A stretch of 64,000 nucleotides of DNA from Ctenosaura bakeri. Taxonomy: Eukaryota > Chordata > Lepidosauria > Squamata > Iguanidae. Shown here piece after piece: positions 26,701 to 35,839 of the stretch. The stretch lies in contig CAOLHI010001476.1 in NCBI GenBank assembly GCA_948474755.1, positions 434,001 through 498,000 of the forward strand. Reading direction: 5' to 3'. The notes under the pieces were generated by a model. The model was given only the letters and a program-made list of their open reading frames with translations, was not told the DNA's origin and searched no databases. Position numbers and translations under genes: made by a program. Position 1 is the first letter of the stretch. The number at the start of each line of letters is the position of its first letter.

Positions 26701-29700
26701 TACATCCCATTATATTCCATCCCACAACTGTGTAAAATATGCTTAATATCCCGAAGCCTAGATATCACTCTGTATTTGCATCTGAAGTGGGTCCATATCC
26801 ATGAAAGCTCATGTTAAAATAAAAATCAGTTAGTCTTAAAGGTGCTGCTACATTCCTTCTTTTTCCCTCTCCCCCACTGTTTCTCCTTTTTATTCAGTAA
26901 AAGGTCTGTAATGGCCTTGGCTATACAAATAAAGATTTATTATTATTATTACTTAACAGTAAAAGGTTGACTATGCTCAAAGCTCAAACTATATACTCCA
27001 GCATATACCATCTAGAAAATGTTTAAACAACAACAAAAGACCTCTAGACCTAGAACTTATAAAAGTTCTTGCCTATTTTTGAAACTAAATCTGCAGAACT
27101 TTCAAAAAGAGCTTTCCTTCATTATTAGCCATAGGAAACCATGCATAATGAAGGGAAAATGTTAAAGTATACATGCACGTAACTTACTCACAGTCATCTT
27201 AGGTGTGAGGGCAGTTTTATGGAAGATATTTTGTATACAGGTTCAGATAGCTGAGCACACACACACACACACATGAAGGGTACACATGCATAAACTGCAT
27301 GTTTTCTATTTAAAGCACATACTAGCTAGAGTACTGTCTTTTCCCCAGAACCATATTTTGTATTTCAAAGGGGCAAGTACCTTAACATGTATTTTGACTG
27401 ACTCAATAAGAACATTTTTTAACATTCATAGAACATTAGAAAAACAGTGTATTGAAAATGGTCCCTCAGTGCTCTATAGCCACAGCACCCCAACAAATGT
27501 ACTCTGAATTTCGTGAAATATCTATTCTAACATTCCGCATTGCTTTGTATAGTCTTGGATTTCTGCATAGTTTGTGCTGAGCCACCATAAAGTCCTGCAA
27601 AGAAGACTTCACAAGAGCAGCCTCTATTCAAAATCAATGACATCAGCATGACTGTTTCACGTCTGGGGAAGAAGGATATGTGCTTTCAGGCACATTTTAG
27701 CTACCAGGATATTCAGGGTTTACAAGTGTGGACATCAACCATAACATGGATTTCATATTTTAAGTGCTGCACAATGCCCAGGATTGAGAAATGATAAATT
27801 GCAGTTAGGCACACAAAAATGTTAGAAAACTGTAACTGGGTACCCTGCTACAAATATCTCAAGTTTGATTTTGTAAACTGTGTCATAATCTACATAATCA
27901 TAACAATGAATTATCATTTCTAAGGTATCATTGAGATTTAATAAAACTTGAGCTCCAATTCACCATGATGCTGCATGTACATAACACCCAAAGTAGTGCA
28001 CACTGGGATTCATCAGATCATTTCACCATTCACAGACTTCTGTAAGACTATTAATAGAACTGCTAGGGAGGGAAGAAAAAGTTGAATCCCAATATTAGCT
28101 TGTACACAACTGACAGGAAACAATGTGTACAAGACAATGCACTTTTGTTAAAGATTCAGGAAAAATGTTCACCTTCATGCTCTCTATATGGATGCATCTT
28201 TCTGAATTACATGTATCACTACCAACAGCAACAATAAAGCAGCATTCTGTTCCATAAAAATGAAGCCAGTGGACTTTTTATATCAGAAAGTAACAATTCT
28301 AGGTGAGAGACATCTATTTGAAACTAACCTGGTATTTCTTTTAAATGTTCCTCAGCAAACTGATGAGAATTCCAACTACTAAAAAAAGCAGATTTCTAAT
28401 ATATACAGAATTGAAAAATTTAATTCAGAGTTATCCTATTAGTTTGTCATTATCTCCATAAACATACTGTGTCACAAAAACATGGCATTCAGTGTGTGCC
28501 ACGTAAATTTAGGAGCACCCATTACAGTCTTACAATATTTTATAACAACATGTTAATGATATAGATATTTGATAACCAGCAGAAGGGTGATTATTTCAAA
28601 CTTGACTTACAGCCTTGATATCCCAGCACCTAATCCTGATTTTGACATCATAAATTAAGCAACTCACAGTTCTTGTTTCTATTTTTTGAGTAGTAAAGAA
28701 CTCTCTTAACCAAGACAAAATTTGATAGCTAGCAAAAGACTCACAGCTGAACTTTCACTAGATTACCATTTTGTCTAAACTGACGTTATTTGACAACCCA
28801 TTTCTACCTAAAACAAAAAAAAATAGATATTGTTGAGCATCTGTTTCCACCTTTATTTTGGCTCATCAAGTAATCTTACTACAAAATGCTTTACAAAACA
28901 GATTTTTACAATGTGCTCAAATAGTATCCTAACCAGAAATGCTAACACTGATAAAATTACAATCATCTGTTTCCCCACATGTTGCCTTAACACTGAGTCA
29001 GATCAATGCTACTATTCACAGAAACATAAGAACACGGTATTATAACCTTCTGGCAGTGCTAGTAGAAGCTAGTTTCTGAAATCACAAGCAAATTTCTTTC
29101 CCATTACCATCTCACTACATTTTAAGTCAAAACAAATCCAAAAATATAAATACTTCATCCCTGCAGTGAAAAAAAAAATCTGGGAAAAATAAAGCCAACA
29201 CATATTACATCCTGGCAATTTATGGGCATTACGTAGGAAGCAAACACTATACAGAGACCTCATAAAACTGATCAATGTCAAGTTCAAACTGTTAGGTTAG
29301 AACATTATCAAGATAAAAAAAACTATCAACACAATTATACTTTGGACTTTCTAAAATGTTTTTGTACTTTAACTCCAAAAATAATCTGGATGACTAGGTG
29401 ATTAACCTTCACAGTTTAGTTATTTCCTTCATATCTTTTGTTTACACAAAAGGAGGAGAAGTGTACCTAAACAGAAACCTGGGCTCAAAGGAAGCGGGGG
29501 GGGCAAAGAAGCAAAGAGTGAAGTCAGATAGCATGTACAGCCCCTGAATATATTCCAATCTGTAACATTTATGGTTGCTTAAAACCATACAAGAAGTATA
29601 TTTGTATAGTATTTCTTTTCAGTTTGGGAACATCTTTAGTGTTCCTTTCCCAAAATGTCAGACCAAAACCTCAATAACAATCCATGCAAATAACAGAATC

Positions 29701-31871
29701 TCAAATAGCAAAGTTGAAATACACATTAAACCTAACATGAATAACAACCCAAGGTATATTTGTGACGACATTAAATACTTTAAACAGATTGCTAGCCTTC
29801 CTGTACATTCAGTGTACCACTCAGGCGTTAATACAACTTACAGTCCAAAAATGTTATTAGGGGAGAGAATAAATTTGTATTCTCCTCCAACAGGCAGAGA
29901 AAAGTCCAATATAATCTCCCAGAAGTAAACTCCTAGTAGCAAGAGGATGATCCAAATCAAATCTAATTACAGATATCTCAAGAGATATTCTAACCATTAT
30001 CTCTTGAAATATTTCCCAAAAGCAAACAGAGGCCTATATTTTTAGTCAGTGAGTTACCAATGAACAACCTTCTTGATAGAGCCAGCCATGTCACTCAGAT
30101 GTCAATGCAAGTGACAGTGGGCTCTCCAAAGCCCTGGACTATATTTGATGCAGATAAAAAAAGGTAGCAGTGTACTGAACATTGCCTAAGATGCCAGCTC
30201 TTAAAATAAATATTTAAAGAAATAATGACAACTATTTTGTGTTTAAACACTTGCGTAGAAAAAAGAAAATTCCTGAGAATATACACCACACATTTACATG
30301 GGGTAATTGCATGGTAAGCAAAATTTGAGGGAGACCTGTAAATTTACAGTGAAAACAACCTAACAAGCTTCTATTGCTTCTAAGCAATACAAGCTCAGCT
30401 TAAAATGATCTGCTTCTACTGCCTCTGTCCTTACAGTAATATTTTACTATTCCCTTTGTTTTCAGAAGGTTGCAATCCTAACACACACTTACTAGACAAA
30501 AAAGCCCCCCGAAAATTATAGTGTTACTTCCAAATCAGCATGCATGCAGCCTTAGCAGCATGAAGCAGGGTGTGTGTGTGTGCGCGCGCACACGTGCATT
30601 TTCACTTGACATGCAAGCTATAAATACATTACTGTCCCTAGGAATAAAAAGAGAAAGGATACTGGAATTTACAAAAGCATTCAGAATGCAAGCCTACACA
30701 CATTCACCTGAAAGTAAGTCCTATTGAGCTAAACGTGGCTCCATTAAGAGCAGACATGCATAGGCTCATAGTTAAATTGACAGTAGTGTTTTTCAGTACT
30801 AAAAGGCAGCATTACCATAGAGAACATCCTCTGCCTAAGTTTGTCCAATTTTCCACCTGCATCCATGTTGCATAAAAGATGAGAGGACATTGTCCTCAGC
30901 ATCTTATTTATCATTCCAGTGTAAGTTATTCTTTTGGAAAACCTAGAAATCATAAATCAAAGGATTCAGTAATATGAGGGGGGGTCGAGAAAGTAAAGAT
31001 GAGTGATTTTTGGGGTATATTTGACCAAAATCTAACACGATATCCCAGGATAAGTCAGCGTGATTTTACGATCTCACCCCCATATCCAACTTAGTACTTG
31101 GGACTATTGGGAGCAAGATCGCGGCTCCTTGATCACTGGGCATGGCTGGGAAGAGGAAAGCGAGACCAAATGAATGGGCGGCTGACGATGTTCGCAAAAA
31201 CCAGGGGAGAGAGAGGGGCGTGGTCACCCCCCGAACAATCCGACCCTACAGCCATCCCATTCAAGGGTAACTTTCCTAACCCGCCTCAGCATCTCACCGC
31301 GGGCTGCCGGGCGGGCGTCCCACGGCAAAGGCTAACCTAAACACGGCTTCCCTTGACCCAATCCGGCGGACGCAGCCCGGCCCACCCCCCTTCCCCTAAC
31401 AAAGAGCCCTCTTCCTCCCCCCTCAGGAGGGGGCGGGGGAGAGACAGGAGAGACTAGGCCGGAGTGGGCGGGGCAGAGCGTAGGCCGCGGTTGCTCCGTG
31501 AAGCGCGAGGAAGCGGGAGGAAGGGGGGGGCAGGGAAGCGCGCGAGGAACGGCTATGCCGCGCGGGAGGGAAGGAGGAGGAGGGAGCGCGCGCGCCCAGT
31601 CGGCCGGCAGAGAAACGGACGGCCGAACGAACAACTGGGGTGGGGGAGGGGTGCGGTTGGCTCTCCTTCAGTGTGTGGTGAAGGGAAAGGCAAGGGGGGG
31701 GGGTCACGCAGCAGCTCAGCTTCCCCTCCGCCCACAAGCTCCGCTCCGCTTCCCTCCCCCCCTCGGTCCCTCACCCACACAGCGCAGCAGCCGGTGTCGC
31801 CACGAGTCAAGCTGGTGGCGGAAGCCGCGCCTCTCGATGGAGCACTCCTGCCGCCCGCACGGACTCGCCAT
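2675..31871 (-). CDS. LCOR: LCOR, ligand-dependent corepressor (5' part of gene, first three coding exons)
   Basis: Three minus-strand exons join in frame: 31871-31775, 6825-6760 and 2754-2675 (81 codons). All have GT..AG sites and phases 1, 1 and 0. The joined N-terminus runs [10 protein letters not shown], then [31 protein letters not shown] and [16 protein letters not shown]. This matches my memory of the conserved N-terminus of the long isoform of LCOR and of its paralogue LCORL. The third exon fits LCOR ([18 protein letters not shown]) better than LCORL (TDWSMDEKCSFCNLQRE). LCOR is a nuclear corepressor that binds ligand-bound nuclear receptors through an LXXLL motif and recruits CtBP and HDACs; its long isoform also associates with PRC2. 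The LXXLL, CtBP-binding and helix-turn-helix parts are encoded further downstream, off the left edge. I saw no fourth exon in 1-2670. The gene is therefore partial only because the window ends. Confidence 0.85.
2944..3040 (+). repeat. DIRS inverted terminal repeat, left copy
   Basis: Starts TTCTTTTTCTGCAG and contains CTCCTCCCATGCATTTCC and GACAGGGCTTAACATCTACC. The reverse complement of about 6445-6537 gives the same series (CTCCTCCCACTCATGTCC, GGCAGGGCTTAAAATCTATC). Confidence 0.75.
3268..3293 (+). repeat. DIRS internal complementary region
   Basis: TTTTTCTGCAGTGTGGAAGG lies between the recombinase stop and the left terminal repeat and repeats the outer tip of that repeat. DIRS elements are known for such an internal region, used to join the cDNA ends. 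Confidence 0.6.
3356..3631 (-). pseudogene. DIRS tyrosine recombinase, C-terminal remnant
   Basis: The open segment matches the C-terminus of DIRS tyrosine recombinases as I recall them (HSxRxxATS...FxRFYRLD). The nucleophile Tyr is kept in VQHYKID. The HxxR motif reads HPTH, so the catalytic Arg is lost; CAT for an ancestral CGT would fit CpG decay. The frame ends VLQKIVSL and a stop. The upstream part is broken, so this copy should be inactive. Confidence 0.7.
6445..6537 (-). repeat. DIRS inverted terminal repeat, right copy
   Basis: Reverse complement of the left repeat with scattered differences, including TGCAGTGTGGGGAGGGAATC against TGCAGTAGTGAGGAGGAAAT on the left. Confidence 0.75.
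6760..6825 (-). CDS. LCOR: LCOR coding exon 2
   Basis: A 66-nt exon with acceptor TTTTAG|GA and donor AAAG|GTATTC. It completes Gly33 and encodes residues 34-54, [19 protein letters not shown] followed by FK. This is the most conserved block shared by LCOR and LCORL. It leaves one base (phase 1) that joins AC of exon 3 to form Asp55. Intron 1 upstream is about 24.9 kb. Confidence 0.88.
6826..9555. other. LCOR intron 1, left part, no gene recognised
   Basis: About 2.7 kb of AT-rich intronic DNA with short A/T and G runs (for example, G tract at 8144-8152). No repeat family or exon is recognised. It is one of the larger repeat-poor stretches in the window. Confidence 0.45.
9560..10903 (+). mobile_element. 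L2/CR1-like LINE fragment (reverse transcriptase), interrupted
   Basis: Plus-strand fragments match an L2/CR1 reverse transcriptase: [10 protein letters not shown] at about 9793-9822, the YADD active-site block QYADDN at about 10169-10186, then [20 protein letters not shown] and [12 protein letters not shown]. Stops and frameshifts break the frame. The 3' part of the element continues at 11373 after an inserted Harbinger-like MITE. Confidence 0.75.
10904..11372 (+). mobile_element. Harbinger-like MITE, copy 1 (inserted in the L2 LINE)
   Basis: The left TIR GGCCCTTTCCACATGTGG follows TAA (10901-10903). The right end is degraded (GTGGAAATGAGCAAAGG). The interior is GC-rich and shared with the copies at 17534 and 40955, including CCAACTGGAGAAGC, two copies of TTTTTAAAAACC around 11190-11226, and the box CCTCCGTTGGAGGTC. 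Confidence 0.7.
11373..11812 (+). mobile_element. L2/CR1-like LINE, 3' end
   Basis: Continues the LINE at 9560. A 3'-terminal coding remnant is followed by T/A-rich 3' UTR and TGTAGACCACCCTGAGGCC ... GGGCAAGATATAAAGTTAAT. This is the standard L2/CR1 reptile tail (a 'CCGCCCTGAG ... GCGGGATATAAAT' pattern). Confidence 0.7.
11813..12904. other. LCOR intron 1 segment, nothing recognised
   Basis: AT-rich DNA with no convincing repeat, exon or RNA gene. Confidence 0.4.
12908..13155. mobile_element. Short TIR element (248 bp) with TAA target duplication
   Basis: Ends are imperfect inverted repeats: GGATGTATCCACACT on the left and the reverse complement GGGTGCATCCACACT on the right. Both sides carry TAA (12905-12907 and 13156-13158). 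A 3-bp TWA duplication is typical of PIF/Harbinger elements. The TIR differs from that of the GGCCCTTTCC family. Confidence 0.6.
13292..13340 (+). repeat. (AAGG)n microsatellite
   Basis: About twelve perfect AAGG units. Confidence 0.95.
13341..13949. other. LCOR intron 1 segment, nothing recognised
   Basis: AT-rich DNA between the AAGG microsatellite and the Tigger-like element, with no repeat or exon recognised. Confidence 0.4.
13950..14787. mobile_element. Tigger/pogo-like MITE with ~82-84-bp internal repeats
   Basis: Starts CAGTTGTCCCTCTACATTTG after TA (13948-13949) and ends with a degraded TIR, GTGGAGGGACACAGT. The outer ~60 bp match the smaller copies at 18286 and 37246; the right block matches the end of the element at 1-475. 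The interior is a tandem array, which explains the 225-codon open frame on the minus strand. There is no transposase. Confidence 0.75.
14090..14680. repeat. ~82-84-bp tandem minisatellite inside the Tigger-like element
   Basis: Units of the form AAAGCTCACACAAGCTTTCT ... CTGGAGCTCCCTCC ... TGGAAAGGAGGTAGGG recur at about 14190, 14276, 14357 and 14438, with more diverged copies on both sides. CATTCCCTTTCCTTTTGCA near 14642 is shared with the left part of the element at 1-475. Confidence 0.7.
14930..15806 (+). mobile_element. L1 LINE 3' fragment (ORF2 C-terminus and 3' UTR)
   Basis: The open segment 15140-15562 encodes [15 protein letters not shown] and a Leu-rich tail. It matches the C-terminal 'HMWW.C.KVKKFW' zinc-knuckle region of L1 ORF2. 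The preceding sequence continues in another frame (YFTPVKLLK). It ends in an AAAATTATTAAAAA tail at about 15806. Truncated and frameshifted, so non-functional. Confidence 0.7.
15807..16690 (-). repeat. Diverged interspersed repeat, class uncertain
   Basis: Contains TGTAGTGCTTTACATGTCAT and CAGTATCATCACCGTACTGG, strings I recall from a widespread reptilian LINE-derived repeat usually lying on the opposite strand. No intact frame is present. Boundaries and class are uncertain. Confidence 0.35.
16697..16905 (-). mobile_element. 5S-rRNA-derived SINE, copy 1
   Basis: On the minus strand the head includes a 5S-rRNA-like stretch, TTGGTTAGTACTTGGATGGG and TGTAGGC-like sequence. The body ends ATAAGTCGACCAGCGACTTG and AAGGCACATGC. 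This is the 5S-derived lizard SINE layout (SINE3 class). Confidence 0.7.
17086..17192. mobile_element. hAT-like palindromic MITE
   Basis: Begins CAGGGATGGGAACCACG and CCTTCCAGATGCAACTG. The right half is the inverse (CATCTGGAAGG). It matches a very common lizard short inverted-repeat element (GGGATGGGAACC ... CTCCAGATGTTG). The outer right TIR is lost. Confidence 0.5.
17534..18009 (+). mobile_element. Harbinger-like MITE, copy 2 (complete)
   Basis: TIRs are GGCCCTTTCCACACGCGG and, inverted, CCATGTGGAAAGGGCC. The target duplication is TTA on both sides (17531-17533, 18010-18012). At 476 bp and GC-rich it is the best-preserved of three copies. Internal hallmarks include CCAATTGGAGAAGC, the inverted pair AACCACATAAAATGTGGTTT, and GACCTCCGTGGAGGTCGA. 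Open frames of up to 124 codons on both strands reflect base composition, not a transposase. Confidence 0.8.
18286..18761 (+). mobile_element. Tigger/pogo-like MITE, ~475 bp
   Basis: Starts CAGCTGGCCCACCACATTTG and ends GGATGTGGAGGGCCAACTG, with TA on each side. The interior matches the copy at 37246-37718 over its length (for example, GAAACCTTTCC-like, GTATAGGGCTACCATGCTGA). It is non-coding and lacks the minisatellite of its larger relatives. Confidence 0.8.
18762..20636. other. LCOR intron 1 segment, nothing recognised
   Basis: About 1.9 kb of AT-rich DNA without a recognisable repeat, exon or RNA gene. Confidence 0.4.
20637..20858 (-). mobile_element. tRNA-derived SINE (Sauria type)
   Basis: On the minus strand the head reads AGCCAGTGCGGTTTGCGTG with a B box GGTTTGAATCC. 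The body has CTTGGGCAAGTCACATTTTC, and the tail ends in CAACAACAACA. Confidence 0.75.
20859..21852. other. LCOR intron 1 segment, nothing recognised
   Basis: About 1 kb without a recognisable repeat or exon. Short open frames here have no homology I recognise. Confidence 0.35.
21853..22010 (+). mobile_element. tRNA-derived SINE (Sauria type), internally deleted
   Basis: AGAACCAGCATGGGGTAGTG, GGGTTTGAATCATCACTCAG and a tail CATGCAGCAACAA. The middle of the body is shortened compared with the other copies. Confidence 0.7.
22354..22394 (+). repeat. (AC)n(GA)n microsatellite
   Basis: CACACACA followed by interrupted GA repeats. Confidence 0.9.
22395..25094. other. LCOR intron 1 segment, nothing recognised
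   Basis: About 2.7 kb of AT-rich intronic DNA. Short open frames lack splice context or homology. No RNA gene is recognised. Confidence 0.4.
25095..25300 (+). mobile_element. Possible CR1-like reverse-transcriptase fragment
   Basis: [10 protein letters not shown] on the plus strand resembles the active-site block KFADDTKLGG of CR1-type reverse transcriptases. A run of Asn/Lys-rich sequence follows. The match is short and diverged. Confidence 0.35.
25301..26764. other. LCOR intron 1 segment, nothing firm recognised
   Basis: AT-rich DNA. Around 25530-25600, CCCATTTATTTCAATGGGTC resembles a very common reptilian short repeat, but no boundaries can be set. Confidence 0.35.
26765..26868 (+). repeat. 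Amniote interspersed repeat fragment, copy A
   Basis: GCATCTGAAGTGGGTCCATA, CATGAAAGCTCATG and GTTAGTCTTAAAGGTGCTGC. This is the well-known 'CACGAAAGCTTATG ... TTAGTCTCTAAGGTGCCAC' repeat of reptile genomes. I am not certain of its class. Confidence 0.5.
27255..27274 (+). repeat. (AC)n microsatellite
   Basis: About ten AC units. Confidence 0.9.
30569..30598 (+). repeat. Alternating purine-pyrimidine tract (GT)n(GC)n(AC)n
   Basis: GTGTGTGTGTGTGCGCGCGC followed by ACACGTGC. It is strictly alternating and partly self-complementary, so it could adopt Z-DNA or a small cruciform. Confidence 0.85.
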
Positions 31872-31990
31872 CTTCTGGAGGAGGGGCCCCGAGCCACCGC
31901 CGGCACGCCCGCCACCTGCGTCACACGTACGTCAAGCGCGCGGGGGCGGGGGCTGCCGCCCAAATCGAAACGCCGGGGTGGGGAGAAGAG
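31250..31990. promoter_or_regulatory. CpG-island promoter of LCOR
   Basis: This stretch is GC-rich with dense CpG dinucleotides, unlike the AT-rich DNA on both sides. It contains LCOR coding exon 1 (31775-31871) and, for the minus strand, the sequence upstream of its ATG (31872-31990). GC-box-like GGGCGG/GGGGCGGGG strings occur at about 31430-31470 and 31940-31950. No TATA box was seen in a useful position, as is usual for housekeeping CpG-island promoters. The exact start site cannot be read from sequence. Divergent transcription to the right is possible but not shown. Confidence 0.75.
31775..31871 (-). CDS. LCOR: LCOR coding exon 1
   Basis: The start is the ATG at 31871-31869. It has a good initiation context (A at -3, G at +4) and lies in the CpG island. 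The exon encodes residues 1-32 plus the first base of Gly33. It holds two cysteines (Cys5, Cys10) and the conserved basic/aromatic segment [17 protein letters not shown]. The donor is GG|GTGAGG at 31774-31773. The frame is fixed because the G carried over joins GA of exon 2 to give the Gly of the conserved [10 protein letters not shown] junction. Any further 5' non-coding exon cannot be judged. Confidence 0.85.
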
Positions 31991-33465
31991 AGAGAGAGAT
32001 TTTGGTGGCCATGGCAACCACCGCTGGGTTAAGGACGAAGGTTTTTCGGTGGGCAGAGGTAGGTTTAACGGGAGACGGTCTTGTTTCTTCTCTGCAGCAG
32101 TTGGGCAATGCCTAGAGGTCCCTCGTGTTCTCTTCAGGGCGTTAAAGGATGGTCCAGAAGAGGACAATATATAAAGGCATCTAAAATGGGCATTTGTTCT
32201 GAGGACGTGCAACTCATAAGACTGCAGTCTTCACCAGACTCAGATACCCAAATAAACAGGCATAAGATTATGTTGTTAAAGGAGCTAAAGCAGTTGTGCA
32301 AATAATAGTTATAAAATTGAAAATCTCATTATACAGAAAGTAGAAAGACTAAAAATGTTACAATTATTTATAGCTAAGATGCTCCAAAAGCTTATAGATG
32401 AGATATTAAAGTCGTACAGTTTGCCTGAAATGTTATAATATTCATCAGGCTTAGCAACGAGGCCTCTGATGTTCTATATCGTTTGTTTTAGCAATTCTTC
32501 AGAATATTCTAAGTTATAATTGTGATCTAGACAAACTTGCCTAGCATATGTTCCATTGACACTGTGCATTTAGGTGTTGTATATCATCAGAAGAAGGTAA
32601 CTCATATGATGCGCCAGAGCCAAAATCAAAACTTTCTGGTATTGCCTGTGTGCCTCAGAAGCCTTGCCGTTACACAGTTCTCTTGCACCCTTTTTGAGGG
32701 CTGAAAAGTTCCAGAGGCAAGGGCTGAATTGCATTAATTCCTTTTGCAGGAGAGATGATTGCAAACAAAGTACTCCTCGTGGAGACAGAGCATAGGCAGA
32801 GGCAAACAGACAACCTCTCAGAGAGCAACCTAAGAAGCAACCCCATTCCAACTGCGGTCTGCTTCTTCTGTTATTCCTTTTCCCCATTCCTTATCATTCA
32901 CTTTCCTTTTCTCAGCTGCCCAAGTGCTGTCTTCCCTAACCACTGAAAGATACCTCATCCAAGCATACAAAGAGGTTTCCTCCGCCTAGAAGATTCATCT
33001 CATAACCATTACCTACCCCTTCAGCTGTCAAACAATTTAACAAATGAATGGACAGTAGGCAACATTAACGCTGCTGTAAAGCTACCTGAAGCTGTAGAAA
33101 TAAGCTTTTTTTTTTTAAAGCTTAGGTTACTCTGTGCCTATATGGTGAATAGTGCAAGGGCTGAATGACATTTCCAGGGACCAGTTCAAGTTCAGTTTCA
33201 CCAGTTCTGCTGTGTACTAATTCTGAATTACTTTTTAGCTTGGTAATGTGAATTCTTGTGGTGTACGGAACAAAAAGATGACCATCATACAAACTAAGAT
33301 TATCATCAATCTAAACATCAAATTTAATTATATTTTGATATGTATATTTTATTAAATATAAAATTTAATATAAAATAATTTATATAAAAATAAGAAAAAG
33401 AAAAATTGGTGTAATTTTTCATCTGTAGTATTGTAGGTATGCACATTCTGTCTGCGTCTGTGTAA
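31991..33465. other. Intergenic, upstream of the LCOR promoter
   Basis: Base composition falls from the CpG island to AT-rich by about 32.2 kb. No exon of a divergent gene is recognised on the plus strand. Confidence 0.4.
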
Positions 33466-33698
33466 AGAGATGTGTGCACACCTTCAAACTGCCTGTCACC
33501 TTACAGCAACTGCATGAATTTCATAGGGTTTTCATAGGCAAAGACTACTCAGAGGTGATTTTGCCACTTCCTTCTTCTGATCTATAATCTATAGCACTTG
33601 GTGTTCATTGGCAGTCTCCCACCCAAGTACTAACCAGAGCTGGCCCTGCTTAGTTTTCAAGAACAGAGAGGATATTGCACCTTTAGAGAATTTAGGCC
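33466..33698 (-). mobile_element. 5S-rRNA-derived SINE, copy 2
   Basis: On the minus strand: AACTAAGCAGGGCCAGCTCT, GGTTAGTACTTGGGTGGGAG (5S rRNA internal-control-region-like), then a body ending GAAATTCATGCAGTTGC and AAGGTGTGCAC. Confidence 0.7.
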
Positions 33699-35718
33699 TC
33701 TACACATGCCTTTTACCCACATAAAAAGATCTTTACAATGTTAACTATAAAGAACAATGATGGTATCACATCCCTGCATCATGTGAATGAACAAACTGTG
33801 GTGAGCAGTATCTTCTTCAACGCATTTCCTGCATTTGATAAATGCCACATTTTATTGCTGCTTTTGTCCCCTGATACCAGATCTCATATAGATGTTTGAC
33901 ACATTAGCATGAAAAGGACATCAGTGTCATCAGTCATCACCTAACTCAGAAGCAAGTTTGAGGGTAACACAACTGCATAAGCTGAATATGAGCATCTTGA
34001 AGGATTTATCAAACATTGTGATAAGTCTTGTGGTAAGGTAAGAAAATATTGAATGATTGGCTAGTATGAATTACCGATTCAGTTACTTTCATGGCAGCTG
34101 AGATTGGCCTTCTTAGCAGATAATAATTGTTTACTTATTCATTCATTCATTTACTGCATTTATTTATCACCTCTTGACCAACTAGGGCCCTGGCATGATT
34201 CTGTGGTAACACAAATGCATTCCATGTAGAAGGTCCAAGATTTAATCCTTGACATCTTTAGTTTAAAATACTTTCAAATAGCAAGGACTAGCAAAGACTT
34301 ATGGTGAGGCCTTGAAATGAACTGTAAAATCCCATCCCCAATTTATTACATCAAATCTTACTGAATAGAACTCCACCCACTAAATCAAATGTCCTCATTT
34401 CAGTGATCAAGACCAGAGCAAGTAACACAATGATCTGCCCTGACAGGCTGTCATGAAGAGCAGTCTTAAAACAGATCCTATGATTCTGAAAGAGTTAATG
34501 TTTGAGATTTACAACTGTGTTTCATATTTTTTCTGCAGTAGTAGACACCCAAAGAATTGCATTGCCCAGAGGAAGCAGTATACAACCAGCTTGACAAGGA
34601 ATGGTTTTCAGCCTTTTTATAAGGATAAATCACATATACTGACACTATCTGTCATTATGAACACTGCCCAAGCCATACCAGCTATATCTTTTATTAAACA
34701 GATTGTCGGCAAAAGGTTCAGGATAGGTTGTGGATGCATTTTAAATGGGAATAAGTTGTTAGAGGTTAAAGTCCTGATTATTCTTCAAATATAAAAGCCT
34801 GAAGCTTGGGGAAGGTGACTCGCTCTCTTCCCATTCACCCCTAAGTCAAGGGTAACATCTAAAGATATGGGGCACGGAACTTCAGCTTTGAGAACAGACA
34901 GAGAAGTGTGTTGAGTTAAAAGTTCTAGAAGTACATGTATCTGTCTCTAAAGCTCTGATATGATAGAGGATTTACAGCCTTCTAAAAATGCTCTGCTTGC
35001 TTATGTGTACTAATACCAATTCACATCTGTCTTGTACTAGGGAGCTGGAGCCAAATTGACACCATGTGTGGTAGCCTCTGATAACTCTTGAAAAAATCTT
35101 TAGGAAGAAAGTCTAAAAAGGCAAAACAAAAACACACAAAACTGCAGCCAGCCACATAATTTAGTGACACAAATTAATATGTGAAAAAGAGGACAATTAA
35201 GGTGACATTTAGGTGGAATGAGGGAAAGAATGGAAGAACTACAACAATAGAACAGATATAGCCTAGGAAGAAACATCTTATTGTCTAGACAAGTGTTTCT
35301 TAAGCTATCTGATATGGGAGACCAGCATTTTCCCCAGTGTGCCAATGACTGTTTGTGAATATTAGCTACAACTGTGTGTTTCCTGAGAGTTCTCCGGGGA
35401 CTGTGACTGGTCCACAGGCCACCCTTTAAGCAGCACTGGTCTAGATGGAACACTTCTAGATTCACAGTAAGAAGCTATTTCAATGTCCTCAGATACAGAA
35501 GTGAAAGTTGCTTACTGACATCAATAAACTGAAAATGTTAATGTTGCTGGAGCTGGACAAAAGTCTGTCCACCGTATGCACCCATCTATTCCCCACCACC
35601 ACCACCAATTATTTACAAGAGGGAATACTCAGTTGGCACAACATGCAGACTTGTAGCAAGAAGGAAAACTGGGGAAGGGGAGAATCAAATGGTATTGATG
35701 AAGTACTGAACAGAACGG
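33699..35718. other. Intergenic, nothing recognised
   Basis: About 2 kb of AT-rich intergenic DNA. (TTCA)n-like tract at about 34136-34152. No gene recognised. Confidence 0.4.
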
Positions 35719-35839
35719 CCTGAATCCTATTGGCTGATCTCAACCAAAATGGACCTATTGAATCAGTTTTTGAATAGTTTGGGCAAAACTCATTGATTCA
35801 CTGGGTCTGCTCCAGTTGGGACAAATATTAGGATTCAGG
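35719..35839. mobile_element. Short inverted-repeat element
   Basis: Left end CCTGAATCCTATTGGC; the reverse complement of the right end is CCTGAATCCTAATATT. Target duplication is not clear. Confidence 0.45.

Larger units (their letters stand above)
26869..31249. other. LCOR intron 1, promoter-proximal part
   Basis: About 4.4 kb of AT-rich DNA, mostly without recognised repeats. An (AC)n tract lies at 27255-27274 and a GT/GC/AC tract at 30569-30598. Intronic enhancers could lie here, but nothing in the sequence alone shows them. Confidence 0.4.

Noticed and set aside
2675..31871. LCORL as the identity of the left gene
   Set aside because: Exon 1 looks almost equally like LCORL, but [18 protein letters not shown] in exon 3 and the location next to a human chromosome 10q24 gene favour LCOR. 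Not fully excluded without a search.
31464..32174. Plus-strand open frames of 236 and 205 codons in the CpG island
   Set aside because: Arg/Gly/Pro/Ser-rich, overlapping in several frames and antisense to LCOR exon 1. Explained by high GC content.
31553..32212. 219-codon minus-strand open frame at the LCOR promoter
   Set aside because: It covers LCOR exon 1 in a different frame. The true frame is set by MASPCG...CVG and its in-frame splice to exon 2.
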